Assembly: GCA_963772315.1 (NCBI GenBank)
Contig: CAVYWJ010000003.1
Coordinates: 124,001 to 188,000 of the forward strand
Reading direction: 5' to 3'
From: Haliangium sp963772315
Lineage (GTDB): Bacteria > Myxococcota_A > Polyangia > Haliangiales > Haliangiaceae
DNA length: 64,000 nucleotides
Below the pieces are notes generated by a model. It ran no database searches and was not told where the DNA came from. It saw only the letters and a list, made by a program, of their open reading frames with translations. Below are positions 7,398-19,310 of the stretch, one piece after another. The position numbers and the translations under genes are program-made. Within the stretch, counting starts at the first letter, position 1. Each line of letters starts with the position of its first letter.

Positions 7398-8765
7398 CTA
7401 GGGCGATAGACGACGAAGCACATCCACCAGGATGTCGGTCGCGGCATCCGTCGTCACTCGCTCGATGTTCAAGGGCGGCAGCAGACGAATCACGTTGTCA
7501 TCGCGACCACCGAGCTCCAGCAACAGCCCGCGATGCAGGCACTCGCGCTGCGCCTCGGCGGCGATCTCGGACGCGCTGCGTTGACCCGTGGCGATGAGCT
7601 CCAGCCCTAACATGAGGCCCAGGCCGCGTATCTCACCGACGATGGAGAGTCCGGCAGTCTCGCGCGTGAGCCGCCCGTGCAGGTACTCGCCTTCGGCGGT
7701 CACGTGTTCCAGGAGGTGGTCGCGCTGCACGATCTCGATCAGCTTGAGCCCACCGGCGAACGCTGCTTGATTGCCACGGAACGTTCCTGTGTGCGCGCCC
7801 GGGCGCCAGGTGTCGAGATCGCGATTGTACAGGATCAACGCGATGGGCATGCCCAGGCCGCCCAGCGCCTTGGCAGTTACGATCACGTCGGGCTCGATGT
7901 CGTAGTGCTCGAATCCGTACCACTTTCCGGTCCTGCCGCAGCCGCTCTGGATTTCATCGATGATCAGCGGGATCCCGCGCTCGCGGGTGATGCGCCGGAC
8001 CTCACGAGCGAAAGTCCTGGTGGCCGGAATCACGCCGCCCTCGCCTTGCACGACCTCCATGATCACGGCCGCGGGCACGGGCACGCCACCGTTGACGTCG
8101 TCGAGCACCCGCTCCAGGTACTGCACGCAGTTGGTCGTGCACGTGTCCGGCTTCAGTGTCATTGGGCAACGGAAACAGTAAGAATACGGAAAGAAGTGAA
8201 TGCCGGGCAGTAGGGGGCCGAGCGCCTGCTTGGGTTCCCGCAGGCCGGTCATGGCAATCGTGCTCTGCGTGCTGCCGTGGAATCCCCCCTGGAACGAGAC
8301 CACGTGGCTGCGCCCCGTCGCACTCTTGCACAGCTTGATGGCAGCATCTGTGGCATCGGCGCCCGTGGGCCCGCAGAAGTGGATCTTCATGCGCCCACGC
8401 ATCGTGGCTGGCAGCATGCCCAGCAAGCTGTGCGCGAACTCGTCTCGCGTGGACGTGGGAAAGTCGAGCGTGTGGGTGGCGATCCGAAGCTGCGCGCTGA
8501 TCGCGTCGATCAGCTCGGGGTGGCTGTGACCCAGCGCCAGCACCCCGGCGCCGCTCAAGAAGTCGATGAAGACGTTGCCATCGAGATCCTCGATGTAGGA
8601 GCCGCGCGCGCACTTGAGCGCCAACGTCAGTCGTCGCGGGTAGGTGCGTGCATTCGATTCGAACTGCGCCTGTCGTTGCAGGAGCTCGCTCGAGCGCGGG
8701 CCCGGGAGCCGGGTGCGCAACCGCGGCCGGCCATCGCTCGGTATTTCCATGCTAGTCAGTGACAT
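7398..8765 (-). CDS. class III aminotransferase, 2,4-diaminobutyrate type
   Basis: From ATG 8765 the protein (455 residues) has the length and order of diaminobutyrate--2-oxoglutarate aminotransferases (EctB/Dat group). It has an N-terminal SGAGVLALGHSHPEL, the PLP-contacting GPTGADATDAA, the Asp of IIDEIQSGCGRTG and the Schiff-base lysine in VTAKALGGLG. Such enzymes aminate aspartate semialdehyde with glutamate. With aspartate kinase, semialdehyde dehydrogenase and glutamate mutase in the same unit, a likely substrate is 3-methylaspartate semialdehyde. The fatty aldehyde from the thioester reductase is an alternative acceptor. A longer frame to 8927 exists but its extension overlaps the upstream gene. 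Confidence 0.85.
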   Translation of the reverse strand: MSLTSMEIPSDGRPRLRTRLPGPRSSELLQRQAQFESNARTYPRRLTLALKCARGSYIEDLDGNVFIDFLSGAGVLALGHSHPELIDAISAQLRIATHTLDFPTSTRDEFAHSLLGMLPATMRGRMKIHFCGPTGADATDAAIKLCKSATGRSHVVSFQGGFHGSTQSTIAMTGLREPKQALGPLLPGIHFFPYSYCFRCPMTLKPDTCTTNCVQYLERVLDDVNGGVPVPAAVIMEVVQGEGGVIPATRTFAREVRRITRERGIPLIIDEIQSGCGRTGKWYGFEHYDIEPDVIVTAKALGGLGMPIALILYNRDLDTWRPGAHTGTFRGNQAAFAGGLKLIEIVQRDHLLEHVTAEGEYLHGRLTRETAGLSIVGEIRGLGLMLGLELIATGQRSASEIAAEAQRECLHRGLLLELGGRDDNVIRLLPPLNIERVTTDAATDILVDVLRRLSP

Positions 8766-8812
8766 TGGTACCTTGGTAATCGGCAAGCAAGGCGCACGGC
8801 GAACGCTCCGCA

Positions 8813-10118
8813 TCATGCGGCGAGCTGGCGATCCAGTCTCCGGGCAATGGCTTCCACGAGTTTCCTGGCCCGTAGGGACAGCAGGCTGAACGAGCCCGCA
8901 TCGCTCACTCCATGGCTGCCCTCGCACAGGCCGTTGAGAAACATCGGCGGGATGTCACCCGCCGAATCGAGCGGTGACACACTGTAGTCCAGGTTCACAT
9001 GCAGTACGCCACTGGCGCTGGTGCGGAGCCTGTCCATCAGCGGCAGCAGGAGCACCGGAAAGAGCTCCTGCTGGGAGTCCGGCCCGAGGTCGCGGAAGCC
9101 GGTAGCCAGGACCACCGCATCCACCTCACGCTCGTCCCTGGTGCCCTGATATCTGTGCTCCGCGACGATCCGGACCCGATCTCCGGCCAGCGCGGCAGAA
9201 CGAACCAGGTGGTTGTTGATAATCGTGATCTGCTGTCGCCCGTCCAGCTCGTGCTCGTACAGCGTGAGCGAGAGCTCCTTGAGCACGTCCATGTCCGCTG
9301 CCGAATAGTTGAGGTAGCGCAGATCGTCGTTGATCTGGCGCTTCTGATCCTCGGACGCGTGGTAGAAAGGCTCGACGTACTCAGGATGGACACTGGCCTC
9401 CATGAACGGGCTGGTGTCCTTCAGCCGAAACCCGAAGTGGCGCAGATAGCTGAACACCTGGACGTCTGGGTGACGCTGGGCCAGGTCGAGGAGCACCTCC
9501 ACCGCGCTCTGACTGGCGCCGATCACCGCAACGCTGCGCGCCTCGTGGTTCTTGATTACGTCATCGATACAGTTCAGGTAGCGCGTGAGGTGGAAGACGC
9601 GCTCCGACTCGATGTCCGCGAATGCGGGCGGAATGAAGGGCGTCCGCCCAGTGGCGAGCACCAGGATCCGACCTTTGTACTCGGCACCCGATTGCGTGCG
9701 CACCCGATAGAAGGGTGTCCCCGAAGGGGACGCCTGGATGTCGATCTCGTGTGCACGCTGGTTGTAGTCGACCAGGCTGCCGAAATGCTTCGCCACCCAG
9801 ATGACGTACTTGGCATATTCCTTCCGCAGCGGATATTCCAGGCCCAGATTGAAGTGCTTGAAGAGGAGCCCGTTCTCGAACAGATAGTTGTTGAAGGTAT
9901 ATTTGCTCCGCGGATTGCGCGGCGTGACCAGATCCACGGACGGGTGATGCTGGATGTTGGCCCGATGCACCATCATCGACTGTTGCCATTCAGGGCCGCC
10001 AGCCCCGTCCAGGAAGCGCACATCGAGCCCAGGGAGGCAGCTCCTCCAGGGCGATCGCCAGGGCGAGGTTGCCGGGACCAAACCCGACTCCGAGAATGTC
10101 GTAGATTTTGGAAGTCAT
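8813..10118 (-). CDS. flavin-dependent L-lysine/ornithine/diamino acid N-hydroxylase, one apparent frameshift
   Basis: The family's FAD motif GVGFGPGN occurs right after ATG 10118 (AGGA ribosome site), in a frame that continues ALAIALEELPP. The body of the enzyme (from GLDVRFLDGAGG, with NADPH site IGASQSAVEV and the ATGFRD motif) is in another frame. Dropping one base near 10030-10045, in a CCC/T/GGG stretch, joins both parts into a normal 434-residue SidA/IucD/PvdA-type N-monooxygenase. These enzymes hydroxylate the terminal amine of diamino acids. In this cluster the likely substrate is diaminobutyrate or its 3-methyl form. The extra base may be a sequencing error or a real inactivating mutation. 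Confidence 0.85.
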
Positions 10119-10139
10119 GGAGATCCTGTATCTATTCCA

Positions 10140-11532
10140 TCACCTGGACGTCTCTGTAGAGTACACCGCCGGCCCGGAGCGCTCGGTATTCGCGTCGATG
10201 TTGCAGAGGTAGAACATGTCATCCTGGATCTTCCGCAAGTGATCGAACGACTTGTGGCTCGTGAACCGCCCGAGCTGTGTCTGGTGGCGCTCCTTGCTGG
10301 CCTTGCTGAGGCACAGGTTGCCGAATTCGAACAAACGGATGGAGCCGGTGGGGTCGCGCATCGGCAGTACAGCGGAGCGAACATGGTGGCTCGGGCTGAA
10401 TGGAATATCGAGCCAGCCGCGTGCAAACGCAGTGATCATCGCCGACATGGGATCGGGGCTGTCCACCACCGGCGCGACTAGCTCGTTCACTTCACCAATG
10501 ATGAAGCCCATCTCATCGTTGACGGCATCTTCGGACACCTCTATGAACTTGAAGATGTTGGAGGTCGCGGCGCGGGTCGCGAGGATGCCGAGGACGTTGG
10601 CCTCGATCGAAGGGATACCGAAGGCTTCCATGTAGGACTTGTTGATCACCTTGGTCGCCGCACCGAGGCAGGCGGTCAAAGCGCCGTAGAAGATCAGCGC
10701 ATCGGCGGTCCGGCGCTCACGGGGAAACGGGCCCATCCATTCGTGGAGAACCGAGAACACCTCCACGTCCTTGGGCAAGTGCTGCGCCATGAGGCGCGGA
10801 ATGGCGCGCAGCGCTGCCACGTCCTGGACGAGGTTCCCGCCCTGAGGATAGGCGATGGAGATGCACTTGACTCCCTCCCGAGCGGCCAGGATTGCCTCCA
10901 GGAGGGTCACGGCCAGGCTGATCGCTGGCGGCATCAAGACCGCCGTCAGCGTACCGAAGAGCTGCACGGTCTACGTATATCTGCTCCTCGGCAGCCAGCT
11001 TGCCACAGAGCCGATCGATTTCCTGCCAGTGACCCAGGGACGTCGCCAGCGGCACGTTCTTGGAATAAGGAACGTTGTAGGAGATGCCACCGCCTTCGAA
11101 CGCAGTGATACCCGCCATCAACGAGGTATCGAATAGCTGGCGGCCATCTGGCGAGCCGTGACGTATTTGCAGGGGTGTCTCCACGGCCTCGTTGAGGCTC
11201 CGCCCGCGCTGCCAGCCATGATTCACGAGTGGGTAGCCGTTGAGCGCGTCGGGATTGTGAGTGAGGAGATCGGCCACTACGTCGAAATGGAGCAACCTGG
11301 TGTACGAGTCGATGGTCAGGGTGAGGATGTCGGGCCGCGCGTCACGCTCCAGCTGCCGCAGGAGCTGCTCCATTCGCTCGTGCGAGCCCACGCCGCAACG
11401 AGGCTGGACGAGCATCGTCTTGCCCGCCTTCGCACACCTCAGCAGCTGATGGACCGTGGGCTTCCGCAGCTGCTTTATGTACGCGACGATCTCGTTCCAA
11501 GGCGGTGACGGCGGCGACACGGGGAGCCTCAC
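10140..11532 (-). CDS. mutE: glutamate mutase epsilon subunit (methylaspartate mutase), one apparent frameshift
   Basis: GTG 11532 overlaps the aspartate kinase stop (GTGA). The N-terminal 190 residues (QPRCGVGSH, LTIDSYTR, GGISYNVPYSKNVPL) and the C-terminal 275 (FGTLTAVLMPPAISL, then SIAYPQGGNLVQD) are the two parts of the B12-dependent glutamate mutase large subunit, but they lie in different frames. Removing one C of GACCGTG at about 10972 gives a continuous 463-residue protein that lines up with known MutE through the INREPFGPLTGTLVPPSIS region. It turns L-glutamate into L-threo-3-methylaspartate together with MutS. No MutL reactivase gene is present here. Confidence 0.85.
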
Positions 11533-12695
11533 GATTGGGTCGTCGCGGAGCGCCCGAGGATCGAGCTGGCGAGAAGCTCGTCACTCACCGCTGCCAGGGG
11601 CGCCAGGGGCGCTGCTGCCCGCCCTGCGGGAGCGTGGCCATAAAACCGGCGATGCCATTCTCGTCCAAGTTGGACCGCTTCGTTCCTGGGCACGATCTCC
11701 CGATGCACCCCTCGCTCGCCCTCGAAGACGCTCACCAGGTGAGCGTCGCGCATGCGCGCCTGGACACCAGCCTGGCGGAGGAAGCTCACTGCATCGAAGA
11801 ACCCGCCCACGACGACCAGCAGCGTCTGGCCAGCGTGCTCCACCGCGAGGAGAGGTACATCGCCGGCGCGCAAACGTTCCTCGGCCCTGGCCAGCGCGCC
11901 GGCGTCGTCGAACTCCAGAACCTGGCTGCGATGGTCGATGACCACCGCCTCCGGCACAGTGCCCGTACCCACCACGGTACCGACGCGATAGTCGTCGCGA
12001 TTGGCGCGGCAAACGATGCGCACGCCATTGTCACGCCCGGCGGCCACGGCCTTGGGGTGTAGAACCTTGGCGCCGCTCGAGGCTAGGGCGATGACGGCAT
12101 CGAACGACAACTCGGGACACAGGCGGGCGTCATCGACCAGGTTAGGATCGGCTGTGTACACGCCACAGACGTCGGAGAAGATCTCGCACTCGCTCCTGTG
12201 GAGCGCCGCGGCCAGGAGGACAGCCGTGAGATCCGAGCTGTTCTTTCCGAGCATGGTCGGCCGATTGTCCTGATCGATGGCTTGGCCACCCGGCACCACG
12301 ACGACGGACGCGCGCTCCAGCGCCTGACTGAGCGGGGCAGGATCGACGTGCATCACGCGGGCTCGAGAGTAGTTGTCATCGCTGAGCACGCCGAGCTGGA
12401 ATGCGCTCAATGAAGTCACCGCCACGCCGCTGCTTTCGAGGGCCAAGCGCAGCAGATTGGCGCTCAACGTGTCCGCCAGCGGAAGGAGCGCGTCATACGC
12501 CTCGGCCGAGGGTGCCGGATTGAGCTGCTGAGCGAGGCCCCGCAGCTGCTCCGTCAACCCGGCCATGGCGCTGACGACCAGGACAATCTTGTCTGTATCG
12601 GAAGCCAGGCGCACACGGATGTACTCGGCGACGCGCCGATAATCGGCGAGATCGAGAAACGTGGAGCCGCCGAACTTGAATACCCGGAGGGACAT
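11529..12695 (-). CDS. aspartate kinase-like enzyme, divergent (possible 3-methylaspartate kinase)
   Basis: From ATG 12695 (MSLRVFKFGGS) the protein has 388 residues and the amino-acid kinase fold: KFGGS ATP motif, a GKNSSDLTA loop where ordinary aspartokinases have GRGGSDTTA, then FSDVCGVYTADP and a SGAKVLHPKA segment. The substrate-loop changes and the absence of a clear ACT pair in the C-terminal 130 residues point to a specialised enzyme that is probably not feedback-inhibited. It lies between the two glutamate mutase subunit genes, which strongly suggests that its substrate is their product, 3-methylaspartate. It starts 4 bp after mutS and overlaps the mutE start. Confidence 0.8.
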   Translation of the reverse strand: MSLRVFKFGGSTFLDLADYRRVAEYIRVRLASDTDKIVLVVSAMAGLTEQLRGLAQQLNPAPSAEAYDALLPLADTLSANLLRLALESSGVAVTSLSAFQLGVLSDDNYSRARVMHVDPAPLSQALERASVVVVPGGQAIDQDNRPTMLGKNSSDLTAVLLAAALHRSECEIFSDVCGVYTADPNLVDDARLCPELSFDAVIALASSGAKVLHPKAVAAGRDNGVRIVCRANRDDYRVGTVVGTGTVPEAVVIDHRSQVLEFDDAGALARAEERLRAGDVPLLAVEHAGQTLLVVVGGFFDAVSFLRQAGVQARMRDAHLVSVFEGERGVHREIVPRNEAVQLGREWHRRFYGHAPAGRAAAPLAPLAAVSDELLASSILGRSATTQS

Positions 12696-12699
12696 ATGT

Positions 12700-13179
12700 T
12701 TACCCAACTCCCGGTACACGCTCTGGCATGCTATCGCGTTCCTCGCGAAGCAGCTGGAGCTCCCGTATCAGCTCATCCGGAGAGTCCAGCAACATGGTGA
12801 TACCGAGGGCCTTGAACCTGCCCTCTACCTGGTGGAGGGTGTGCCCGTTGACACCCAGATTCCCGCCCAGGATGATGGGGCAGCAAACATTGTATTGCAG
12901 CATGAGGCGCGGCAGGTCGGCCAGATCCTCGTAGGCATGGCCATTCATGCTACCGACGGCAATGGCCAGCGCATCGGGATGCTTTCGGTACGCCTTCATG
13001 AAGTCGACCGTCGGTGTACACGCGCCCAGATTCACCACGTGGTAACCGTACCGCCGCAGTTGGTGGGCAATCAGAATATTCGCCACGACGTGGGCGTCAC
13101 TTCGCGTGACTCCCAGGATGACAGTATCGGAACGATCCGACAGAGGAAGATTGACTTGTGAAATCACAGGAAGATGCAC
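12700..13179 (-). CDS. mutS: glutamate mutase sigma subunit, B12-binding
   Basis: 159 residues with the cobalamin-binding fold: GVTRSDAHVVAN contains the lower-ligand motif D28-x-H30, followed by Ala33 where DxHxxG normally has Gly, then VGSMNG and LGGN. The length and order match MutS/GlmS. It precedes the aspartate kinase and mutE genes, and together MutS and MutE rearrange glutamate to 3-methylaspartate. Glutamate mutase pairs also occur in natural product clusters that use 3-methylaspartate (friulimicin, for example). The Gly to Ala change in the motif is unusual but conservative. Confidence 0.85.
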   Translation of the reverse strand: MHLPVISQVNLPLSDRSDTVILGVTRSDAHVVANILIAHQLRRYGYHVVNLGACTPTVDFMKAYRKHPDALAIAVGSMNGHAYEDLADLPRLMLQYNVCCPIILGGNLGVNGHTLHQVEGRFKALGITMLLDSPDELIRELQLLREERDSMPERVPGVG

Positions 13180-13312
13180 CTCGTTTTAGGCCACCGTTGC
13201 GCTGATCACCCGATACCTCGATACCCACCTGCGAATTCCCCGAAATTGGCGGGACTCTTGATGGCAAGGTCACCACCTCAGCGTTGTGAGCAGGTCCGTG
13301 TCCCCGGCCAGC

Positions 13313-14497
13313 TCATGCTTCACTCGTCGCTTCGACGTATCTCGTCGCAGGCGCCAGAACCAGCCGCTCGAACTGCTCGGCATCGACGCTTCCCAAGGCG
13401 TCGAACACCTGATTCAAGGCGACATGGAATCCCCAGACATCGATGTACGCGGGCCAGCTCGGGTGCCCTGCCGCGACATCGTCCTGCCGTGCATACTCGG
13501 CGTTGGCCCAATCCCGAGATCCGGGATGGCGATGATGGAAGTCGTGCTGCGGAGCGTCGCCAGCCAGCACCAGGAATCGCATGGGGAAATGGTAGAGCGT
13601 CATGACCAGCACCCACCACATCCAGCCGGCCAACCGCACCGGAAGCGCGCGATCGGGACCGGGCAGCGGGCTGGCGCAGAAGCGTCCCCAGCAGCGATTC
13701 GCGATGTAATCGCGTGGCGACTCCCCGGGTTGCCGGGGACGAAACCATGCGTGCTCGGTCAAGAGCTCGAGGAAGGCGCTCTGATGATAGACGAAGACCA
13801 CCGGGATTGCGTACGAGATCAAGAATACCCGCCCCATGTCGGGGACGAACAGGATCAGCAGCACCCACATCATCACGTGACACCAGGCGGCCATGCGCCG
13901 CAGCCCCTGCGCCCGGACCAGATTGGAGCGCAGACGTGAGTACAGATAGAAGCCGTGGAAATACGGAGATACGAGGGTGAACAGGGTAAGCGCCCACAGC
14001 ATCTTCCGCGACATTCCGGGGCGATATCCAAAGCGCAGAATGAATGAAAGCACCGGGTCGTCGCCGGAGCCGAAAGTACGGTTTCCGTGGTGCCCTTCCA
14101 CGTGATCCTGACGGTAGCTGTAGTTGTCTTGCGACAGGATCAACGTCGTCGTGATCTCTCCCACCAGGCGATCGAGCCTGGGAGAGCCGATGAAGCGATA
14201 GTGCCCGCACTGGTGGGCGATGACCAGGGCCATCTTCCGGGCGCCATGGATGGTCAGCATCCAGCCCCCGATCAGCCACAGGGGTGTGTACACCACCGAG
14301 CTCAGCGTCGCATAGGTGGTGATGGTAAAGCCCAAGGCGAACGCGAGGTAGGTGGTTGCCAGGTACACCCATGGGCCGATGTGCAGCACTCTCTTCTGGC
14401 CGGTGAGGGCCATGCCCGTCAACCAGGTCCAAAACGGCTGCGTGAACGTGGGGAAGCACGTCAGGGATTGCCGGATATCGAGGCTCTTGGTGCTCAC
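13313..14497 (-). CDS. membrane fatty acid desaturase
   Basis: 394 residues with hydrophobic segments and the three His boxes of membrane di-iron desaturases: HQCGH (95-99), HVEGHH (132-137) and HDFHH near residue 335. It lies 51 bp downstream of the FAAL-ACP-reductase gene, so the substrate may be the acyl chain on that ACP, a free fatty acid, or the lipid product. Start ATG 14497. No fused cytochrome b5 domain is present. Confidence 0.85.
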   Translation of the reverse strand: MSTKSLDIRQSLTCFPTFTQPFWTWLTGMALTGQKRVLHIGPWVYLATTYLAFALGFTITTYATLSSVVYTPLWLIGGWMLTIHGARKMALVIAHQCGHYRFIGSPRLDRLVGEITTTLILSQDNYSYRQDHVEGHHGNRTFGSGDDPVLSFILRFGYRPGMSRKMLWALTLFTLVSPYFHGFYLYSRLRSNLVRAQGLRRMAAWCHVMMWVLLILFVPDMGRVFLISYAIPVVFVYHQSAFLELLTEHAWFRPRQPGESPRDYIANRCWGRFCASPLPGPDRALPVRLAGWMWWVLVMTLYHFPMRFLVLAGDAPQHDFHHRHPGSRDWANAEYARQDDVAAGHPSWPAYIDVWGFHVALNQVFDALGSVDAEQFERLVLAPATRYVEATSEA

Positions 14498-14548
14498 GGG
14501 AAATAACTTCGTATTGGGACGACGGATAGCAGCCGCAAATGCGCCCGT

Positions 14549-17755
<3,207 letters not shown>

Positions 17756-17764
17756 AAAGATCAC

Positions 17765-17984
17765 AGAGTCGTCTGTAGGAGCCCACGACGTGGGCTGACT
17801 GGTCCGGTTCGGTCAATAGGTGCCTCAGACCGCACGGCCCGATGAGCTATGCCGCCTTGCGGCCTTCATTCCACACGGATTGTCGGCGTCCCAGGCCAAT
17901 CGTTGCCGCCGAACCCGGTAATGCCTCGGTTGGTCTCGCGGTTCACGAACGAGGAGCCGAACCTGATGTTCGAGTGCGCATGAG
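17765..17984. other. gap between asd and the FAAL gene, no assigned gene
   Basis: 220 bp. It contains a GCCCAC/GTGGGC hairpin next to the FAAL gene. Starting inside the asd stop region (AGGAG then ATG at 17983) there is a 12-codon frame, and a second minus frame remains open to a stop near 17875. Neither resembles a known product. The spacing is unusual for this tight operon and may hold an attenuator or a leader. Confidence 0.35.
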
Positions 17985-19013
17985 TCAGCAAGCTCCTTGC
18001 GCGAGCGCCTGGGTGGCGATCTGGAGGGCATTGAGCGCAGCGCCGATGCGGAGGTTGTCCGAGCACACCCAGAACCACCCTGCGGTCGTCAGCTCTGGAT
18101 CGACGCGAATGCGACCTACGTGGACACGGTTGGCGTCGGCGAGGAATCTGGGCGTGGGAAATCCAGCTGGACCGGCGCCGTCGTGAACCGTGACCTCCGG
18201 CGCATCCTTCAGAAGTCCGATGACGCGAGCGCGATCCAGGGGGAGCTCGCACTCCATGTACACGGCTGCCGAGTGTCCGTTCAGGACCGGAACCCGGACC
18301 GCCGTGGCGCTCACCTGCAGGTCTGGACGCCTGAGGATCTTCTGCGGCTCCTGGACCATCTTCTGCTCTTCGAGCGTGAACCCGCTCTCGAGCATGGCAT
18401 CGATGCAGGGAATGACGTTGAAGGCGAGCGGCACAGGAAAACGTCCGGCATGCAAGGTCTCATCGCCCGCAACCGTATGACGTGTGTCCCGCAATAGATC
18501 CTCCTGGCCGTTCAGGCCCGCCCCCGAGGCCGCTTGATAGGTGCTGACGACCAGCTTCTTGACGTGGAAGTGCCGGTCCAGCGGCGCGAGCAGACGCGTG
18601 ATGGGAATGGTCGAGCAGTTGGGGTTGGCGATGATACCGCTGCGTGGGCGAGATGCCAGGAGGTCGCCATTGACCTGGGGGACGACCAGCGGCGTATCCG
18701 GATCCATGCGGAATGCGTTGGTGTTGTCGATGACGAGCGCACCTTGGGCGGCCGCCTTGCGGGCCCACTGCCGGCTGAGCGCGGTCCCGGCCGAGAAGAA
18801 GGCGATGTCCACGTGTGAGAAATCGACTTCTTCGAGGACACGCACCTCGTGCTCCTGGCCACGGAATGTGATCTTGCGTCCCGCAGAGCGTGGCGAAGCC
18901 ACCAGGTCGAGGTGGGCGAGCGGGAAGTCGAGCTCATCGAACAGGGAGAGCAACGTCGTTCCCACGGCGCCGGTCGCGCCGACCACGGAGATGTTCGGTC
19001 GCCCGCGGCTCAC
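17985..19013 (-). CDS. asd: aspartate-semialdehyde dehydrogenase
   Basis: 342 residues from GTG 19013, whose GTGA overlaps the stop of the 28-codon leader ORF. Motifs: NADP-binding GATGAVG, catalytic Cys in ANPNCSTIP, STYQAASGAG, and the late RVPVLNGHS. It reduces 4-aspartyl phosphate to the semialdehyde. As first enzyme gene of the cluster, and with a kinase flanked by glutamate mutase genes, its true substrate may be the 3-methylaspartyl phosphate analogue. All expected residues are present. Translation is probably coupled to the leader ORF. Confidence 0.9.
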   Translation of the reverse strand: MSRGRPNISVVGATGAVGTTLLSLFDELDFPLAHLDLVASPRSAGRKITFRGQEHEVRVLEEVDFSHVDIAFFSAGTALSRQWARKAAAQGALVIDNTNAFRMDPDTPLVVPQVNGDLLASRPRSGIIANPNCSTIPITRLLAPLDRHFHVKKLVVSTYQAASGAGLNGQEDLLRDTRHTVAGDETLHAGRFPVPLAFNVIPCIDAMLESGFTLEEQKMVQEPQKILRRPDLQVSATAVRVPVLNGHSAAVYMECELPLDRARVIGLLKDAPEVTVHDGAGPAGFPTPRFLADANRVHVGRIRVDPELTTAGWFWVCSDNLRIGAALNALQIATQALAQGAC

Positions 19014-19096
19014 GCGAGAGCTCCGGCGGCACGGCACCGCCCCAGCGACTGGAGGATGTCGATCCTGCTCACGGGCGTGCTCAGGGGCGTGCTCAC
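19010..19096 (-). CDS. 28-codon leader ORF translationally coupled to asd
   Basis: GTG at 19096 has an AGGAG ribosome site 6 nt upstream (19103-19107) and opens a 28-residue frame beginning MSTPLSTPVSRIDILQSLG and ending in RCRAAGALA. Its TGA overlaps the asd GTG. The same frame is open upstream to ATG 19204 (64 residues), but that start lacks a comparable site. The peptide has no known family. It could be a leader for coupling or attenuation, or a small precursor peptide; the sequence does not decide. Confidence 0.5.
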   Translation of the reverse strand: MSTPLSTPVSRIDILQSLGRCRAAGALA

Positions 19097-19280
19097 GGGT
19101 TGCTCCTGTGACGTGGACGATGAGTCATCGGTTCTCGTACGAAGTGCATCCGTGGCCCGTGGCGACGGCTGGATCCGAAAGGGCCCCTCACCGGCAGGAA
19201 GCATCCAGGCGTCAACTACGCTGACACAGGGAGGGCGGTAGGTGGATGACCTGGCATATGGCGAGCCGATTGATATCGAT

Positions 19281-19310
19281 ATAGTATTTGGCTGAAGAGC
19301 AAATTTTCAA
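19281..19310 (-). promoter_or_regulatory. probable sigma-70-type promoter of the biosynthetic gene series
   Basis: On the minus strand TTGAAA (19305-19310) and TACTAT (19281-19286) are separated by 18 bp in a locally AT-rich stretch, upstream of the leader ORF. The palindrome ATATCGATAT (19273-19282) overlaps the -10 region and could be an operator. The leader RNA would be about 180 nt. The IS3-like element ends just upstream, so the -35 may lie at or near its edge. Confidence 0.45.

Noticed and set aside
8999..10159. 386-codon plus-strand frame opposite the N-hydroxylase
   Set aside because: It is antisense to a recognisable flavin enzyme, the composition is that of a GC-rich shadow frame, and no family matches.
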